DNA of 64,000 nt from Prochlorococcus sp. AG-347-L02 (GCA_003281255.1 QCCL01000002.1:95924-159923); one strand, 5' to 3'. Positions 19,467 through 29,152 are shown, counted from the stretch's first letter. The notes: generated from the sequence alone by a model not told the origin. Program-made: numbers and translations.

Positions 19467-20972
19467 ATGAGAGAGTCTGAAGTTATTGTTATAGGTGCTG
19501 GTATCGCAGGACTAACTTCTGCAGCGATTTTATCAAAACAAGGCTTATCAGTGACTTTAATCGAATCTCATACTCAAGCCGGAGGATGTGCCGGTACTTT
19601 TAAAAGAAAGAATTATATTTTTGATGTTGGTGCAACTCAGGTTGCGGGTTTAGAGAAGGGAGGAATACATTCTAGAATTTTTGATTTTTTAGATATTCCA
19701 TCCCCAGAAGCCACAATTTTAGACCCTGCTTGCATTGTTGATTTAAATGATGGTAGTAATCCTATACCTATTTGGTATGAAAAAAGTAAATGGATTGCTG
19801 AACAAGAAATTCAGTTTCCTGGAAGTCAAAGATTTTGGAAACTTTGTACCCTCATACATGAAAGTAATTGGATATTTGCTAACAATAATCCCGTATTACC
19901 AATAAGTAATTTTTGGGATTTTTCTCAACTCCTTAAAGCACTAGTACCTTCAAACCTTGTTACAGGTATATTACTTAAATCTACTATTTTTGATTTATTG
20001 CGGATATGTGGATTATCTAGGAATGAGCGATTGATTAAATTCTTAAATCTTCAATTAAAACTTTATTCTCAAGAGGATGTTCATAATACTGCAGCATTAT
20101 ATGGATCTACTGTTCTTCAGATGTGTCAACAGCCACATGGTCTGTGGCATCTTAAAAAATCTATGCAATCTTTAAGTGAATCATTAGAAAGTTCATTGAT
20201 TAAAACTGGAGTTAATATAATTTTTGGACAAGTAGTTAATTCTATAACTTTTGACGAAATAAATATGTGTTGGACAGTATCCGCTAATTCGAAAAAAAAA
20301 TCTTTTATATACCAAGCAAAAGATGTGATTTATACCGCGCCTCCACAATCTTTGCTCAAGCATTTAAAAGATCCTTTAGAAAGAAAAACAAATTATAAAA
20401 ATCGACTTAATAATTTGCCTGATCCAAGTGGAGCTGTTGTTTTTTATTCGGCATTAAAAAAAGAACATATTAAAAAAACATTCTCCAATCATTATCAATT
20501 TGTTTCGAAAGAATTTTGTTCGTTATTTGTATCAATTAGTGATGATGGTGATGGAAGAGCACCTAAAGGTGAGGTTACTTTAATTGCGAGTATCTTTACC
20601 AAGACTAAAGATTGGTTTGATCTAGATAAACAAACTTACTTAAAGAAGAAAAATGGTTACATGAAAAAAATATCGCTGGAATTGGAAAGTCAATTTGATA
20701 TTGATCCTGAAAATTGGTTGCATAGGGAATTAGCAACTCCATTGGGCTTTGAAAAATGGACAAATAGACCTAATGGAATAGTAGGTGGGCTTGGTCAAAA
20801 TCCAGATATTTTTGGTTTATTTGGACTATCAAGTAGGACACCTTTTGAAGGTTTATGGTTATGTGGAGATTCGATTTATCCAGGAGAGGGAACTGCAGGT
20901 GTTAGTCAGTCTGCATTAATGGTTTCAAGGCAAATTTTAGCTACCAAAGGTATAGAAAATTTTACTTTATAA
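19467..20972 (+). CDS. crtD: CrtD-type carotenoid desaturase (FAD-dependent amine oxidase family)
   Basis: A 501-residue flavoprotein. The N-terminal Rossmann motif is VIVIGAGIAGLTSA (6-19). The segment GGCAGTFKRKNYIFDVGATQVAGLE and the C-terminal GLWLCGDSIYPGEGTAGVSQSALM fit the CrtD branch better than the carotene isomerase CrtH. CrtD introduces the C-3',4' double bond in carotenoids. In Prochlorococcus, whose main carotenoids are zeaxanthin and alpha-carotene, the actual substrate is uncertain. The 3' end overlaps tyrA convergently by 11 bp. Confidence 0.72.
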   Translation: MRESEVIVIGAGIAGLTSAAILSKQGLSVTLIESHTQAGGCAGTFKRKNYIFDVGATQVAGLEKGGIHSRIFDFLDIPSPEATILDPACIVDLNDGSNPIPIWYEKSKWIAEQEIQFPGSQRFWKLCTLIHESNWIFANNNPVLPISNFWDFSQLLKALVPSNLVTGILLKSTIFDLLRICGLSRNERLIKFLNLQLKLYSQEDVHNTAALYGSTVLQMCQQPHGLWHLKKSMQSLSESLESSLIKTGVNIIFGQVVNSITFDEINMCWTVSANSKKKSFIYQAKDVIYTAPPQSLLKHLKDPLERKTNYKNRLNNLPDPSGAVVFYSALKKEHIKKTFSNHYQFVSKEFCSLFVSISDDGDGRAPKGEVTLIASIFTKTKDWFDLDKQTYLKKKNGYMKKISLELESQFDIDPENWLHRELATPLGFEKWTNRPNGIVGGLGQNPDIFGLFGLSSRTPFEGLWLCGDSIYPGEGTAGVSQSALMVSRQILATKGIENFTL

Positions 20973-21801
20973 AATTTTGTCTGATTTCTTTTGCTTCAGC
21001 AAGTTTGTTAGAAAGTAACTCCCAATTTTTTTCTTTAATAAGAGATTCAAGTGTATTCAGTTTATTTTTAAAATTATTTATGGCATTTAAAACATTAATC
21101 TGATTATTAATAGCTAAATCCAAGCCTAGTTGTTCATTGCCGCCGCCAACTCTAGAAGTGTCAGCAAATCCTGTAGCAGCAAGTTTTTGTGTGATATCTA
21201 ATAAAGATTGATTATTTTTTGTATGAGCAGTTTCAATTAAGGCAGAAGCCAAAAATATAGGTAAATGAGAAATTAGAGATACTGCTTCATCATGCTCTTT
21301 TGGTGAAGCTTGGCAAATTTCACAATTCATTGATTTTATTAGCTCGGAAACAGTTCTGAATGCATTAAGGTCACTTTTTTCTGTTGGGGTAATAATCCAT
21401 TTTGCATTTTTAAAAAGACCTTCAAAACCTGAATCAACTCCTTTTTTTTCTGTTCCTGCCATTGGATGAGATCCAATAAATAGAGGATGTAAATTTTCCC
21501 ATGTATTTACAATTGGTTCTTTAACAGAGCCTACATCAGTTAGTATTGTTCTCTGAGGAATTGATGCTACTAATCGTTGAGATGGTCTGATCAAATCTTT
21601 GATAGGCAATGCCAAAATTATGAGCTCGCATTTTTGTAATAAGCTCAAATCACAGCTAACAAAATTTGCAAGTTTTTTTTCCTTAGCTTTTTTTAAATTA
21701 AATTCATTATTTGCTATTCCATAAATTGTATGGTTTAGTCTTTGGAGTTTTAATCCTAAAGAACCACCAATTAAACCTAATCCTACTATTCCAATTTTCA
21801 T
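20962..21801 (-). CDS. tyrA: Prephenate/arogenate dehydrogenase
   Basis: A 279-residue protein with the NAD(P)-binding GIVGLGLIGGSLGLKL at the N-terminus, GSHPMAGTEKKGVDSG with the catalytic-region His, and the helical dimerisation domain with ISHLPIFLASAL. It completes tyrosine synthesis; cyanobacterial TyrA generally prefers arogenate and NADP. There is no fused chorismate mutase or ACT domain. It is convergent with crtD. Confidence 0.94.
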   Translation of the reverse strand: MKIGIVGLGLIGGSLGLKLQRLNHTIYGIANNEFNLKKAKEKKLANFVSCDLSLLQKCELIILALPIKDLIRPSQRLVASIPQRTILTDVGSVKEPIVNTWENLHPLFIGSHPMAGTEKKGVDSGFEGLFKNAKWIITPTEKSDLNAFRTVSELIKSMNCEICQASPKEHDEAVSLISHLPIFLASALIETAHTKNNQSLLDITQKLAATGFADTSRVGGGNEQLGLDLAINNQINVLNAINNFKNKLNTLESLIKEKNWELLSNKLAEAKEIRQNFIK

Positions 21802-21896
21802 TGATTGATTAATTTAAGCTCCTCTTATATTGATAACAATTTTTTGTATATTGGGTTCATAAATTTTTTATGTATTTGAAATTAAATCAATTATAA

Positions 21897-23345
21897 ATGC
21901 TTGGAATTTTAAGTCATCAATATTTGAAAAATTTTTTGAGAGATCAAAGTATTAATTGGGAACACATATATTCTTTTGGGAGGATAATTTCTAAATGTAT
22001 TGAAAATGATTCTACATATCTAATTAATTCAGAAATTTTCTCTAGCTATGATTGGTTACCTCCAATTTTAATTTCTCTATTTTTAAATGAAGAGGATTCA
22101 ACTTTTGTTTTATCTAAGGAAAAAATTCAATTTATCAGCCAGTTTCAGATTAATTCATTGAAAAATCTAGGTTTCAATTTTATTTTTAAAAAAGATCAAT
22201 TTATTTTTGCAAATCATAATGTTCGCTTGATAACAATCAAAGATTTACTTAATGATCCCAATTCTCATAATCTTAGAAATCATCGAATAGTTTATTCTGG
22301 AATTGAGGATATAAAACATGATTTAAAAAATCATTTTAAAATTACTTTACTTAAAACGGATTGGACAAAAAATTTAAAAGAATTTGAATTAATTAATCAA
22401 AAATTTATAAAAGTTTATGATTTGTTGAAGAAAAAGTTTTTTATGAGAAAGGTCCTAGGAAATGGTTATATTAATTTAGATGAAAAAGAAATTAGTTTTT
22501 TTTCAAACTTTTTTCATGAAAATTCTTGTTTCTCCGATAAATTTTCAAGCGTTAACAAAGCATTATCTCAAGGTTGGGCATGCTGGGTAAAATTAAACGA
22601 TACAAATTTAGATTGGAATTTGTATTTGCAGCCAATTGATGAACTTTCTCAAATTAAGGAATTTTTTTCAAATAATAAATTTGTTTTTTTATCAGCATTG
22701 AGAAAAGATAATTTTTTCCAAATGTATTTTAAAAAGCACAGTTTAGATATTGACACGGTTATTAATTTTAAAAGTAATTTTGAAGAAAAAAAGATTTCAT
22801 TATATATTCCCTCTAAACAGCTGCTTCCTAATAATCCTTTTTTTACAAATTCAATATTGGATAAATGCAAAAAAATAATACTCTTTAGAAAAGGTTTAAC
22901 TTTAGTTTTGTCTGACGATAATGATTTAAAGACTAACCTAGCTACAGAATTAGCTTCTAAGTACGGGAAGAGGGTATTGCTAGAGACAATTCCCTCAGGC
23001 AAAAATGAAATTCTTTGCTCTAGTTTTGACTGGTGGATTATGAATTCTTATTTAATTCAAATTCCAGAACAAATTATCATTCCTTTACTTCCGATTCCGA
23101 ATATGTCAGAACCTATAAATGCAATTACAGTCTCTCATAAAAAGAAGCTTTCTCAAGATTGGTTTAGAGACTTTTTTCTTCCTCAAGTTAAAATAAAACT
23201 TGAAAAATCTATTTCTCCTTTAAGAAGAAATTCAGGTAAGTTAATAATCTTAGATGGAAGAGTAAATAAAAGAAACTGGGGAAGGTTACTCTTGCAAAAC
23301 ATTCAACCCTCAAAACAAATTAACTATATGCTACCTTTTGATTAG
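21897..23345 (+). CDS. DinG/XPD-type helicase-like protein lacking a recognisable Walker A
   Basis: A 482-residue, Lys- and Asn-rich, Phe-rich protein. The last quarter resembles the C-terminal helicase domain of DinG: GLTLVLSDDNDLKTNLATELA, IIPLLPIPNMSEP and GKLIILDGRVNKRNWGRLLL. The N-terminal half has no GxGKT/S Walker A and no DEAH box that I can find, so ATP-driven unwinding is doubtful. ATG at 21897 is used. It is followed 29 bp on by the DUF2839 gene. It may be a diverged, repurposed helicase; the family link rests on the C-terminus. Confidence 0.6.
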   Translation: MLGILSHQYLKNFLRDQSINWEHIYSFGRIISKCIENDSTYLINSEIFSSYDWLPPILISLFLNEEDSTFVLSKEKIQFISQFQINSLKNLGFNFIFKKDQFIFANHNVRLITIKDLLNDPNSHNLRNHRIVYSGIEDIKHDLKNHFKITLLKTDWTKNLKEFELINQKFIKVYDLLKKKFFMRKVLGNGYINLDEKEISFFSNFFHENSCFSDKFSSVNKALSQGWACWVKLNDTNLDWNLYLQPIDELSQIKEFFSNNKFVFLSALRKDNFFQMYFKKHSLDIDTVINFKSNFEEKKISLYIPSKQLLPNNPFFTNSILDKCKKIILFRKGLTLVLSDDNDLKTNLATELASKYGKRVLLETIPSGKNEILCSSFDWWIMNSYLIQIPEQIIIPLLPIPNMSEPINAITVSHKKKLSQDWFRDFFLPQVKIKLEKSISPLRRNSGKLIILDGRVNKRNWGRLLLQNIQPSKQINYMLPFD

Positions 23346-23374
23346 GTTATGATTTTGTAAATAACTAAATAAAT

Positions 23375-23617
23375 ATGGGAGAAGCAAAAAGACGAAAAAT
23401 ACTTGGGTTACCTCCAAAAAAAAATAATACTAAATCTAAAATTGATGAGTCTCCAAGATTATTTGACTGGCTTCCCTTCACAATTAATCAAAGAGATAAC
23501 CTAATTAAATTTAGTATTAAGGCTAGTTGGTTTGGAATTGGAGGATTAGTAATCTTATGGATTGTAGTGAGATTTATAGGTCCTGCTGCTGGGTGGTGGA
23601 CGTTAGCTGATTCTTGA
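23375..23617 (+). CDS. DUF2839 small membrane protein
   Basis: 80 residues starting MGEAKRRKILGLPPKK, the hallmark of the DUF2839 family found in cyanobacteria, with one membrane segment (about 51-70) and a GWWTLADS tail. The basic N-terminus probably stays in the cytosol. Function is unknown. It sits five bases from the convergent recA stop. Confidence 0.85.
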   Translation: MGEAKRRKILGLPPKKNNTKSKIDESPRLFDWLPFTINQRDNLIKFSIKASWFGIGGLVILWIVVRFIGPAAGWWTLADS

Positions 23618-23622
23618 TAAAG

Positions 23623-24720
23623 CTAAGCTACTGTTTTTATATCATTAACAGCGGTTGTATTGGCAGGATTGCTATTTAATACTTTCATTGAATTAGAACT
23701 GACTTCGGTACCTTCTGTTAATTTCTCTTTAACCATAATTTCTACTTTATTCCTGATTTCTAAGTTTTGATCAAGCCAAATAATTGTATTATCTCTTCCT
23801 TGTCCAATATTTTCTCCTTCATAACTATACCAAGCACCTCTCCTTATTATGATATTAGTCTCTTCTGCTAAATCTAATAAGCATCCTGTTGTACTGATAC
23901 CTTTCCCAAAGAGAATATCAAACTCTGCAATTCTAAATGGTGGCGCAACTTTGTTTTTTGCTACTTTCACTTTTGCTCTAATACCATATTCTTCAGTACC
24001 TCTTTTAAGAGTTTGAATTCTTCTGATATCAAGTCTCACTGAGGCATAAAATTTTAGTGCATTACCTCCTGTGGTTGTTTCTGGATTGCCGTATGTAACT
24101 CCAATTTTTAGGCGTAATTGATTCAGAAATATTACCGTACATCCAGATTTACCAATATTTCCTGTTATTTTCCTCATCGCTTGACTCATTAGTCTTGCTT
24201 GGCTTCCAATTACATGGTCTCCCATCTCTCCTTCTATCTCGGCTCTTGGGGTTAGTGCTGCGACCGAGTCAACAACTACAAGATCTACTGCACTCGATCT
24301 TATAAGTTGGTCAACTATTTCCAGAGCCATTTCACCAGTATCTGGTTGTGAAACTAACAAATTTTCAACATCAACTCCTAGAGAGGCTGCATAAACTGGA
24401 TCGAGTGCATGCTCAGCATCTACAAATGCAGCTACTCCTCCATTCTTTTGGACTTCCGCTATCGCGTGAAGCGTTAACGTAGTTTTTCCTGAACTTTCTG
24501 GTCCGTAAACTTCTACTACTCTTCCTTTTGGATAGCCTCCTCCTAATGCCAAATCTAAGGTGAGTGCACCAGTAGATATTGTTTCTACTTTCATTCTTGA
24601 AGCGTCACCAAGTCTCATTATTGATCCTCGTCCAAAATTTCTTTCTATTTGACCTAAGACAAGACTTAATGCCTTGTCTTTTTCTTTCGATTCAGTTTTT
24701 TTCTTTTCTTCAAGACTCAT
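23623..24720 (-). CDS. recA: Recombinase A
   Basis: A complete 365-residue RecA: Walker A GPESSGKT at 73-80, Walker B region [10 protein letters not shown], loop 1 with [15 protein letters not shown], loop 2 with [17 protein letters not shown], and an Asn/Thr-rich C-terminus. It forms filaments on single-stranded DNA for recombination, repair and induction of LexA cleavage. A cyanobacterial-type LexA box lies 86 bp upstream of the start, so SOS control is likely. Confidence 0.99.
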   Translation of the reverse strand: MSLEEKKKTESKEKDKALSLVLGQIERNFGRGSIMRLGDASRMKVETISTGALTLDLALGGGYPKGRVVEVYGPESSGKTTLTLHAIAEVQKNGGVAAFVDAEHALDPVYAASLGVDVENLLVSQPDTGEMALEIVDQLIRSSAVDLVVVDSVAALTPRAEIEGEMGDHVIGSQARLMSQAMRKITGNIGKSGCTVIFLNQLRLKIGVTYGNPETTTGGNALKFYASVRLDIRRIQTLKRGTEEYGIRAKVKVAKNKVAPPFRIAEFDILFGKGISTTGCLLDLAEETNIIIRRGAWYSYEGENIGQGRDNTIIWLDQNLEIRNKVEIMVKEKLTEGTEVSSNSMKVLNSNPANTTAVNDIKTVA

Positions 24721-24805
24721 TGTTTGATTTATCGGTAAAGTTTTTTGTAATTATTCTAAATTTGGAAATTTTTTATTTAAACCAAACTTCATAAATACAA
24801 ACTAT

Positions 24806-24819
24806 AGTACATCTGTACT
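24806..24819. promoter_or_regulatory. LexA-type SOS box upstream of recA
   Basis: AGTACATCTGTACT is a near-perfect palindrome fitting the published cyanobacterial LexA consensus RGTACNNNDGTWCB at every position. It lies in the 113-bp gap between recA and the HAD gene, both on the minus strand, so it most likely overlaps the recA promoter. Confidence 0.8.
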
Positions 24820-24833
24820 CTAGCTGATTATTT

Positions 24834-25613
24834 TTAAATTGCAACTAATTCCTCAAGGCTGCCTAATTTTAATAATTTGATACCATTACTTAATGTATAT
24901 CTATCTGATCCTTTTAAATATCCCCAATCAGCTAGGAAGCATGGAATGTCAGAAGTTTCTGGATTTTGTTTAATATCTATTAGAGTTTTTTTTCTATCTT
25001 CTATAAAGCCTAAAATTTCATAGTTTTGTGTAAGGCTTTCAGCTATTTTAATTTTTGTTCCGGATTCATATCCAAAAATAAATTCTGGAAAAATATTCAA
25101 TTGTTTAAGAATTTTTTCTGCAAATATTTTACCTTTAGTTGTTATGACGCAAGTTTTTATTTCTCTTTTCCTTAATTCTTTCATAAAATTTATAATTTCA
25201 AAAAAAGGATTATGTAAATTTACCCACGATTTAAAATCTTTTTCAATTTGGTACTTGCGAGACTTATCTAACATTTTTTGTAAATCTTCGGCCATCCAGG
25301 AATTTTCATTTAATACCCTCTGGCAACTTTGATGATAATTATTAATGAAATCATCTTTATTACTATTTTTCAATGGATTTTCTGTTTTTATAATTTCGTG
25401 AACAATTAGAATCATTTCCCAACCATATTTTACCCAAGGCCTAATTTCTTTGAAAGAATTTGGTACTCTTTTATAAAGTTTTTGATCAACAGAGATGTAT
25501 GGTGAATTTAAATATTTTTCACAGGCGAGCAAGGAACTATGCCAATATTCTTGCATTCCATCAACTATTACTCCATCGAAATCAAATAAAAATATTTTTT
25601 GAGAAGACACCAA
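24834..25613 (-). CDS. HAD-superfamily hydrolase
   Basis: A 259-residue HAD phosphatase-like protein. Motif I is FDFDGVIVDG near residue 10, with the nucleophile and acid/base aspartates. Motif II is TCVITTKGK, and motif IV is GFIEDRKKTLIDIKQ. A helical cap lies between motifs I and II. The substrate is not evident. It is 13 bp downstream of tRNA-Gln on the same strand and upstream of recA. The second HAD gene in the window (48997) is a different subfamily. Confidence 0.82.
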   Translation of the reverse strand: MVSSQKIFLFDFDGVIVDGMQEYWHSSLLACEKYLNSPYISVDQKLYKRVPNSFKEIRPWVKYGWEMILIVHEIIKTENPLKNSNKDDFINNYHQSCQRVLNENSWMAEDLQKMLDKSRKYQIEKDFKSWVNLHNPFFEIINFMKELRKREIKTCVITTKGKIFAEKILKQLNIFPEFIFGYESGTKIKIAESLTQNYEILGFIEDRKKTLIDIKQNPETSDIPCFLADWGYLKGSDRYTLSNGIKLLKLGSLEELVAI

Positions 25614-25626
25614 TTGATTATTAGAA

Positions 25627-25698
25627 CTGGGCCGCTAGGATTCGAACCTAGGAATGTCGAGACCAAAACCCGATGCCTTACCACTTGGCGACGGCCCA
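25627..25698 (-). tRNA. tRNA-Gln (anticodon TTG)
   Basis: The 72-nt minus-strand gene folds well. Acceptor TGGGCCG pairs with CGGCCCA plus discriminator G. The anticodon stem TCGGG/CTCGA encloses TTTTGGT, giving anticodon TTG. The T-arm is CCTAG-GTTCGAAT-CCTAG-like. CCA is not encoded. Confidence 0.95.
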
Positions 25699-25792
25699 TC
25701 GAATATTTATTTTAATACATGAAAAGATTTTTTTCTATCCAAAAAATACAAAGTTTTTATAAACATGTCGCAAGTTTTGAAAAATAAAAATA

Positions 25793-26800
25793 TTATTTGA
25801 ATGAGCACGATTTCCATGGCTCAAGAAATTTCTGAGCTTTTTTGATCGCTAAAGCCATTTTTTCAGGATATTCATAGAGTTTTTTGTTTTTTTTGTGAGC
25901 AAATTCAATAAGGGGCTGCATAATTTTTCTTGCAGAACTTCCAAATGCTATCCCGTCTGGGAGATTGTTTGAATTCAAAAATTCATGAGTTTTTTCATTT
26001 GTACCTCCTGCTAATTGAATTAATCCTGGTGGAAGATCTGAACCTATTTTTTCAAACAACTTAACAGCATCTCTATTTGTTGTAGGAGAAAGATCTCCAG
26101 ACATTGGCCTTCCATCTAGCTGCCAAATAAGGGAAATATCAAGTTTTTTAAGAATTTCATATCTTTCCCAAAGAGCTTTCAAAAGATCTTCGGGCTCTTG
26201 TGATTTTTTGAAAGATTGATTTAATCCACAACTGATAGATATCTTGTCTAATTTCGTTCCAGAATTTTTAAGGATATTGACAACTTTTGTAAAAGAATCT
26301 AGGCGATTGATATCTGTATGAATTTCAACTGCATTAGGCTTTATTTTTTGAAGTGTTGATTTTAAATCATCTTTTGACAAATTATATTCATATTCGCTTA
26401 TTAGATTTAGGGGACAGCTATTCAAACATCTTCCACATCCATAACATTTACTCTTTTTGATCCCAGAATTATCAATTGCAAAGGTGGGGCACACTTTTTC
26501 GCAGGGTCTTGGACAATTAGGAGGACATTTTAAGGGATCAAATTTTGCTTTACGAAAGTGGATATCATTACCATCACAAATGCTTATCATTAATCCGGGG
26601 GAGTTGTTAAAGGCTTTTTTTGCCCACTCGATTCCTTTTTTTGCTGCATGGACTATAGATTCTTCTGCAGCAACATCTATGTAGTCGACTCCAGCAGCAG
26701 TATAAATTGCACATAAATCTTCTATGGCAACAATATCTTCATTACTGGCACCACAAATTAATTTAATCCATTTATCTTTTTTATTCTTGGTTGAAATCAA
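25793..26800 (-). CDS. ldpA: Light-dependent period protein LdpA, two [4Fe-4S] sites
   Basis: A 335-residue protein matching cyanobacterial LdpA. Two ferredoxin-like cysteine clusters are seen: C92, C96, C100, C104 and C119, C122, C125, C129 (KCYGCGRCLNSCP). In Synechococcus elongatus LdpA senses redox state and tunes the circadian period. Prochlorococcus has a reduced clock without KaiA, so the role here may be narrower. It lies five bases downstream of ndhN on the same strand, suggesting co-transcription with an NDH-1 gene. Confidence 0.88.
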   Translation of the reverse strand: MISTKNKKDKWIKLICGASNEDIVAIEDLCAIYTAAGVDYIDVAAEESIVHAAKKGIEWAKKAFNNSPGLMISICDGNDIHFRKAKFDPLKCPPNCPRPCEKVCPTFAIDNSGIKKSKCYGCGRCLNSCPLNLISEYEYNLSKDDLKSTLQKIKPNAVEIHTDINRLDSFTKVVNILKNSGTKLDKISISCGLNQSFKKSQEPEDLLKALWERYEILKKLDISLIWQLDGRPMSGDLSPTTNRDAVKLFEKIGSDLPPGLIQLAGGTNEKTHEFLNSNNLPDGIAFGSSARKIMQPLIEFAHKKNKKLYEYPEKMALAIKKAQKFLEPWKSCSFK

Positions 26801-26805
26801 ACAAT

Positions 26806-27282
26806 TTAACTTTCCAATTCATCTAAAATATAGTTAGTTAATGGCTTCCATTCAAGTTTTCTTGAACCCCCCATTTCAATAACTATTGTTAGTTTATTAT
26901 CATTAGTGCAAATTTCTATTAAACTCTCCAATTCAGATTGAGAAAGTACTTGACCCTCTAATAACCAAAGTAATTTATTTTTATCATTTTCATTAAATAG
27001 CTCAGAAGCTTGTGGAATCACTTGTTGAACTTCCCCGAGCGCTCCATTTCTTCCTAGGCTTTGATGGCCAAGGTGCGGTGGTCTAACGCCATGCAATTTG
27101 AGCAAGAAGACTTCTGGATCTCCAAGCCCTCTTGCTGAGGTTATAAAAGTTTTAAAGCCCTTAGCCCTCATTCTCCTCAAAAGACGAGTTTCATATCCTC
27201 CTTCAAGAGGAGCAAAAATTGCGAGACATTTGTTAGTTTTTAAATCGTTATGAAACTTTTTCCCTGTGAGAAGTAATGGCAT
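26806..27282 (-). CDS. ndhN: NAD(P)H-quinone oxidoreductase subunit N
   Basis: A 158-residue protein of normal NdhN length, with [41 protein letters not shown] and [16 protein letters not shown] blocks. NdhN is a peripheral subunit of cyanobacterial NDH-1, used in cyclic electron flow and respiration. It is followed by ldpA. It is divergent from the ribosomal operon across 277 bp. Confidence 0.96.
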   Translation of the reverse strand: MPLLLTGKKFHNDLKTNKCLAIFAPLEGGYETRLLRRMRAKGFKTFITSARGLGDPEVFLLKLHGVRPPHLGHQSLGRNGALGEVQQVIPQASELFNENDKNKLLWLLEGQVLSQSELESLIEICTNDNKLTIVIEMGGSRKLEWKPLTNYILDELES

Positions 27283-27331
27283 AAAAATTTCCTTTTTTTT
27301 ATTTTATTTTATTTTATGGTACTTGATGATG

Positions 27332-27337
27332 TAGAAT
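27332..27337 (+). promoter_or_regulatory. Candidate -10 element (TAGAAT) of the rplC operon
   Basis: TAGAAT lies within GATGATGTAGAAT (27325-27337), a 13-mer that recurs exactly before rpmJ at 38110-38122. If used, the rplC leader would be about 215 nt long. No convincing -35 hexamer is visible. The leader contains the palindrome AGCTCGCGAGCT (27358-27369) and the 10-mer CGAGCTAGCC twice (27364-27373 and 27538-27547). Confidence 0.5.
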
Positions 27338-27357
27338 TGTAACTTGGTGAATTTTTA

Positions 27358-27547
27358 AGCTCGCGAGCTAGCCGAGCCTCTGCAAAATTTCACATTTTTT
27401 AGCGTTTCGTTAAAAAATACAGGTGGGTTTATCCCAAGAGAAACTATCTATTATTTCAGATAAGTCTCAACCCTATTAATTGTTTTTTATTAACTTCACC
27501 TTAATAACTGAAAGGTTTAGATAATTAAAAATCATTACGAGCTAGCC
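27358..27547. repeat. Palindrome and repeated 10-mer in the rplC leader
   Basis: AGCTCGCGAGCT (27358-27369) is a perfect 12-bp palindrome. CGAGCTAGCC occurs at 27364-27373 and again at 27538-27547, 13 bp before the rplC start. GC-rich repeats stand out in this AT-rich genome. They could form alternative pairings in the leader, as expected for autogenous control of ribosomal protein operons. The regulator is not known. Confidence 0.45.
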
Positions 27548-27559
27548 TAATTTAGTCTT

Positions 27560-28213
27560 ATGTCTATCGGAATTTTAGGAAAGAAATTGGGCATGTCCCA
27601 ACTTTTCGATAATAAAGGTAATTCGGTACCAGTTACTCTCATAGAAGCTGGTCCTTGCCGAGTCACTCAATTGAAAACAACCGCTTTGGATGGTTACACT
27701 GCTGTCCAGATAGGATATGGCTTGTCCAAAGAGAAGCATTTAAGCAAACCTGAAAAAGGACATTTGTTGAAATCAGGTGAAGAACTTTTAAAGCATTTGA
27801 AAGAATATAGGGTTGAAGAAACTTCATCTTATGAAATAGGTAATCAAATAACTGTAAAAAACTTTGAGGTTGGTCAAAAAGTTGATATCAGTGGCAAATC
27901 TATGGGTAGAGGTTTTGCAGGTTACCAGAAAAGACATGGTTTTAGCAGAGGTCCTATGAGTCATGGTTCAAAAAATCATAGAGCACCAGGATCTACAGGA
28001 GCAGGAACAACTCCAGGCAGAATTTATCCTGGGAAAAGAATGGCAGGAAGATATGGAGGAAAACAGATAACTACAAAAGGTTTGTTAGTTCTAAAAATTG
28101 ATGATCAGAAAAATTTGCTTGTTGTAAAGGGTTCTGTTCCAGGTAAGCCAGGCTCAATTGTAAACATCAAGCCAAATAATGTTGTAGGCAACAAAGGAGG
28201 TGAAAAATCATGA
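27560..28213 (+). CDS. rplC: 50S ribosomal protein L3 (uL3)
   Basis: 217 residues, opening [16 protein letters not shown], with the central [15 protein letters not shown] and [21 protein letters not shown] loop that reaches toward the peptidyl transferase centre. It is the first gene of the ribosomal block. rpsJ, which precedes rplC in many bacteria, is not upstream here; ndhN is. The stop overlaps the rplD start by four bases (ATGA). Confidence 0.98.
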   Translation: MSIGILGKKLGMSQLFDNKGNSVPVTLIEAGPCRVTQLKTTALDGYTAVQIGYGLSKEKHLSKPEKGHLLKSGEELLKHLKEYRVEETSSYEIGNQITVKNFEVGQKVDISGKSMGRGFAGYQKRHGFSRGPMSHGSKNHRAPGSTGAGTTPGRIYPGKRMAGRYGGKQITTKGLLVLKIDDQKNLLVVKGSVPGKPGSIVNIKPNNVVGNKGGEKS

Positions 28214-28842
28214 CAACACTCGAAACTCTAAAGTGGGATGGTAAAAAATCAGGCAAAGTTACTCTTGATTTAGCAGTTGCAAAAGAAACTTCTTCAGCAG
28301 ACTTAATCCATAGAGCAGTCCTTAGGCAGCTAGCAAATAAAAGACAAGGGACAGCATCAACTTTGACAAGATCTGAAGTGCGCGGGGGCGGTAGAAAGCC
28401 ATACAAACAGAAAGGTACAGGAAGAGCTCGTCAAGGATCAATAAGGACACCCCTAAGACCTGGTGGCGGTATTATTTTTGGACCCAAGCCACGTTCTTTT
28501 AATCTTGATATGAATCGTAAGGAACGTAGATTAGCTCTTAGAACAGCACTTATGTCCAGAGTATCTGATATGAAGGCTGTTGAAGATTTTGGATCTACAT
28601 TAAAGCACCCTAAAACAAGTGACATCATCAATGGCCTCGCTCGATTAGGTATACAAAAAACTGAAAAAGTTTTGGTTATTCTTGATAGCCCGTCCCATAT
28701 TATTAAAAAATCCATTAACAATATTGAGAAAGTAAAATTAATTGCCGCTGATCAATTAAATGTATTTGATATTCTCAATGCTAATAAATTGGTAATAGGT
28801 CAATCAGCTATAGATAAAATTCAGGAGGTTTATGCATCATGA
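28210..28842 (+). CDS. rplD: 50S ribosomal protein L4 (uL4)
   Basis: 210 residues with the internal extended loop [19 protein letters not shown] that enters the exit tunnel, followed by the globular Rossmann-like part. In enterobacteria L4 represses its own operon by binding the leader; whether that applies here is not shown. It overlaps rplC and rplW by four bases each. Confidence 0.98.
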   Translation: MTTLETLKWDGKKSGKVTLDLAVAKETSSADLIHRAVLRQLANKRQGTASTLTRSEVRGGGRKPYKQKGTGRARQGSIRTPLRPGGGIIFGPKPRSFNLDMNRKERRLALRTALMSRVSDMKAVEDFGSTLKHPKTSDIINGLARLGIQKTEKVLVILDSPSHIIKKSINNIEKVKLIAADQLNVFDILNANKLVIGQSAIDKIQEVYAS

Positions 28843-29141
28843 GTAAATTATTTGATTCTCGTTTAGCTGATGTAATACGAAAGCCAGTTATTACTGAGAA
28901 AGCTACAAATGCACTAGATCTGAATCAATATACTTTTGAAGTTGATCATAGAGCGGCAAAACCACAAATAAAGGCAGCTATTGAAGCCTTGTTCAGTGTT
29001 AAAGTCATAGGAGTTAACACTATGAATCCTCCTAGGAGAACGAGAAGAGTCGGGAAATTTTCCGGTAAACGTTCTCAGGTCAAGAAGGCAATTGTACGTC
29101 TTGCTGAAGGAGACAAAATCCAACTATTTCCAGAATCTTAA
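28839..29141 (+). CDS. rplW: 50S ribosomal protein L23 (uL23)
   Basis: 100 residues, with [20 protein letters not shown] and the loop [21 protein letters not shown]. It sits at the tunnel exit and forms the docking site for trigger factor and SRP. The start overlaps the rplD stop by four bases. Confidence 0.97.
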   Translation: MSKLFDSRLADVIRKPVITEKATNALDLNQYTFEVDHRAAKPQIKAAIEALFSVKVIGVNTMNPPRRTRRVGKFSGKRSQVKKAIVRLAEGDKIQLFPES

Positions 29142-29152
29142 GGAGTTTTATC

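Noticed and set aside
22649..23002. 117-residue minus-strand ORF
   Set aside because: It lies wholly antisense within the DinG-like gene, and the low-complexity AT-rich frame gives no family signal.
27299..27317. ATTTT tandem repeat upstream of ndhN
   Set aside because: Short AT-only repeat in an AT-rich genome; likely chance or an A/T tract with no specific role.
28431..28721. 96-residue minus-strand ORF inside rplD
   Set aside because: Antisense to a universal ribosomal protein gene; no independent support.
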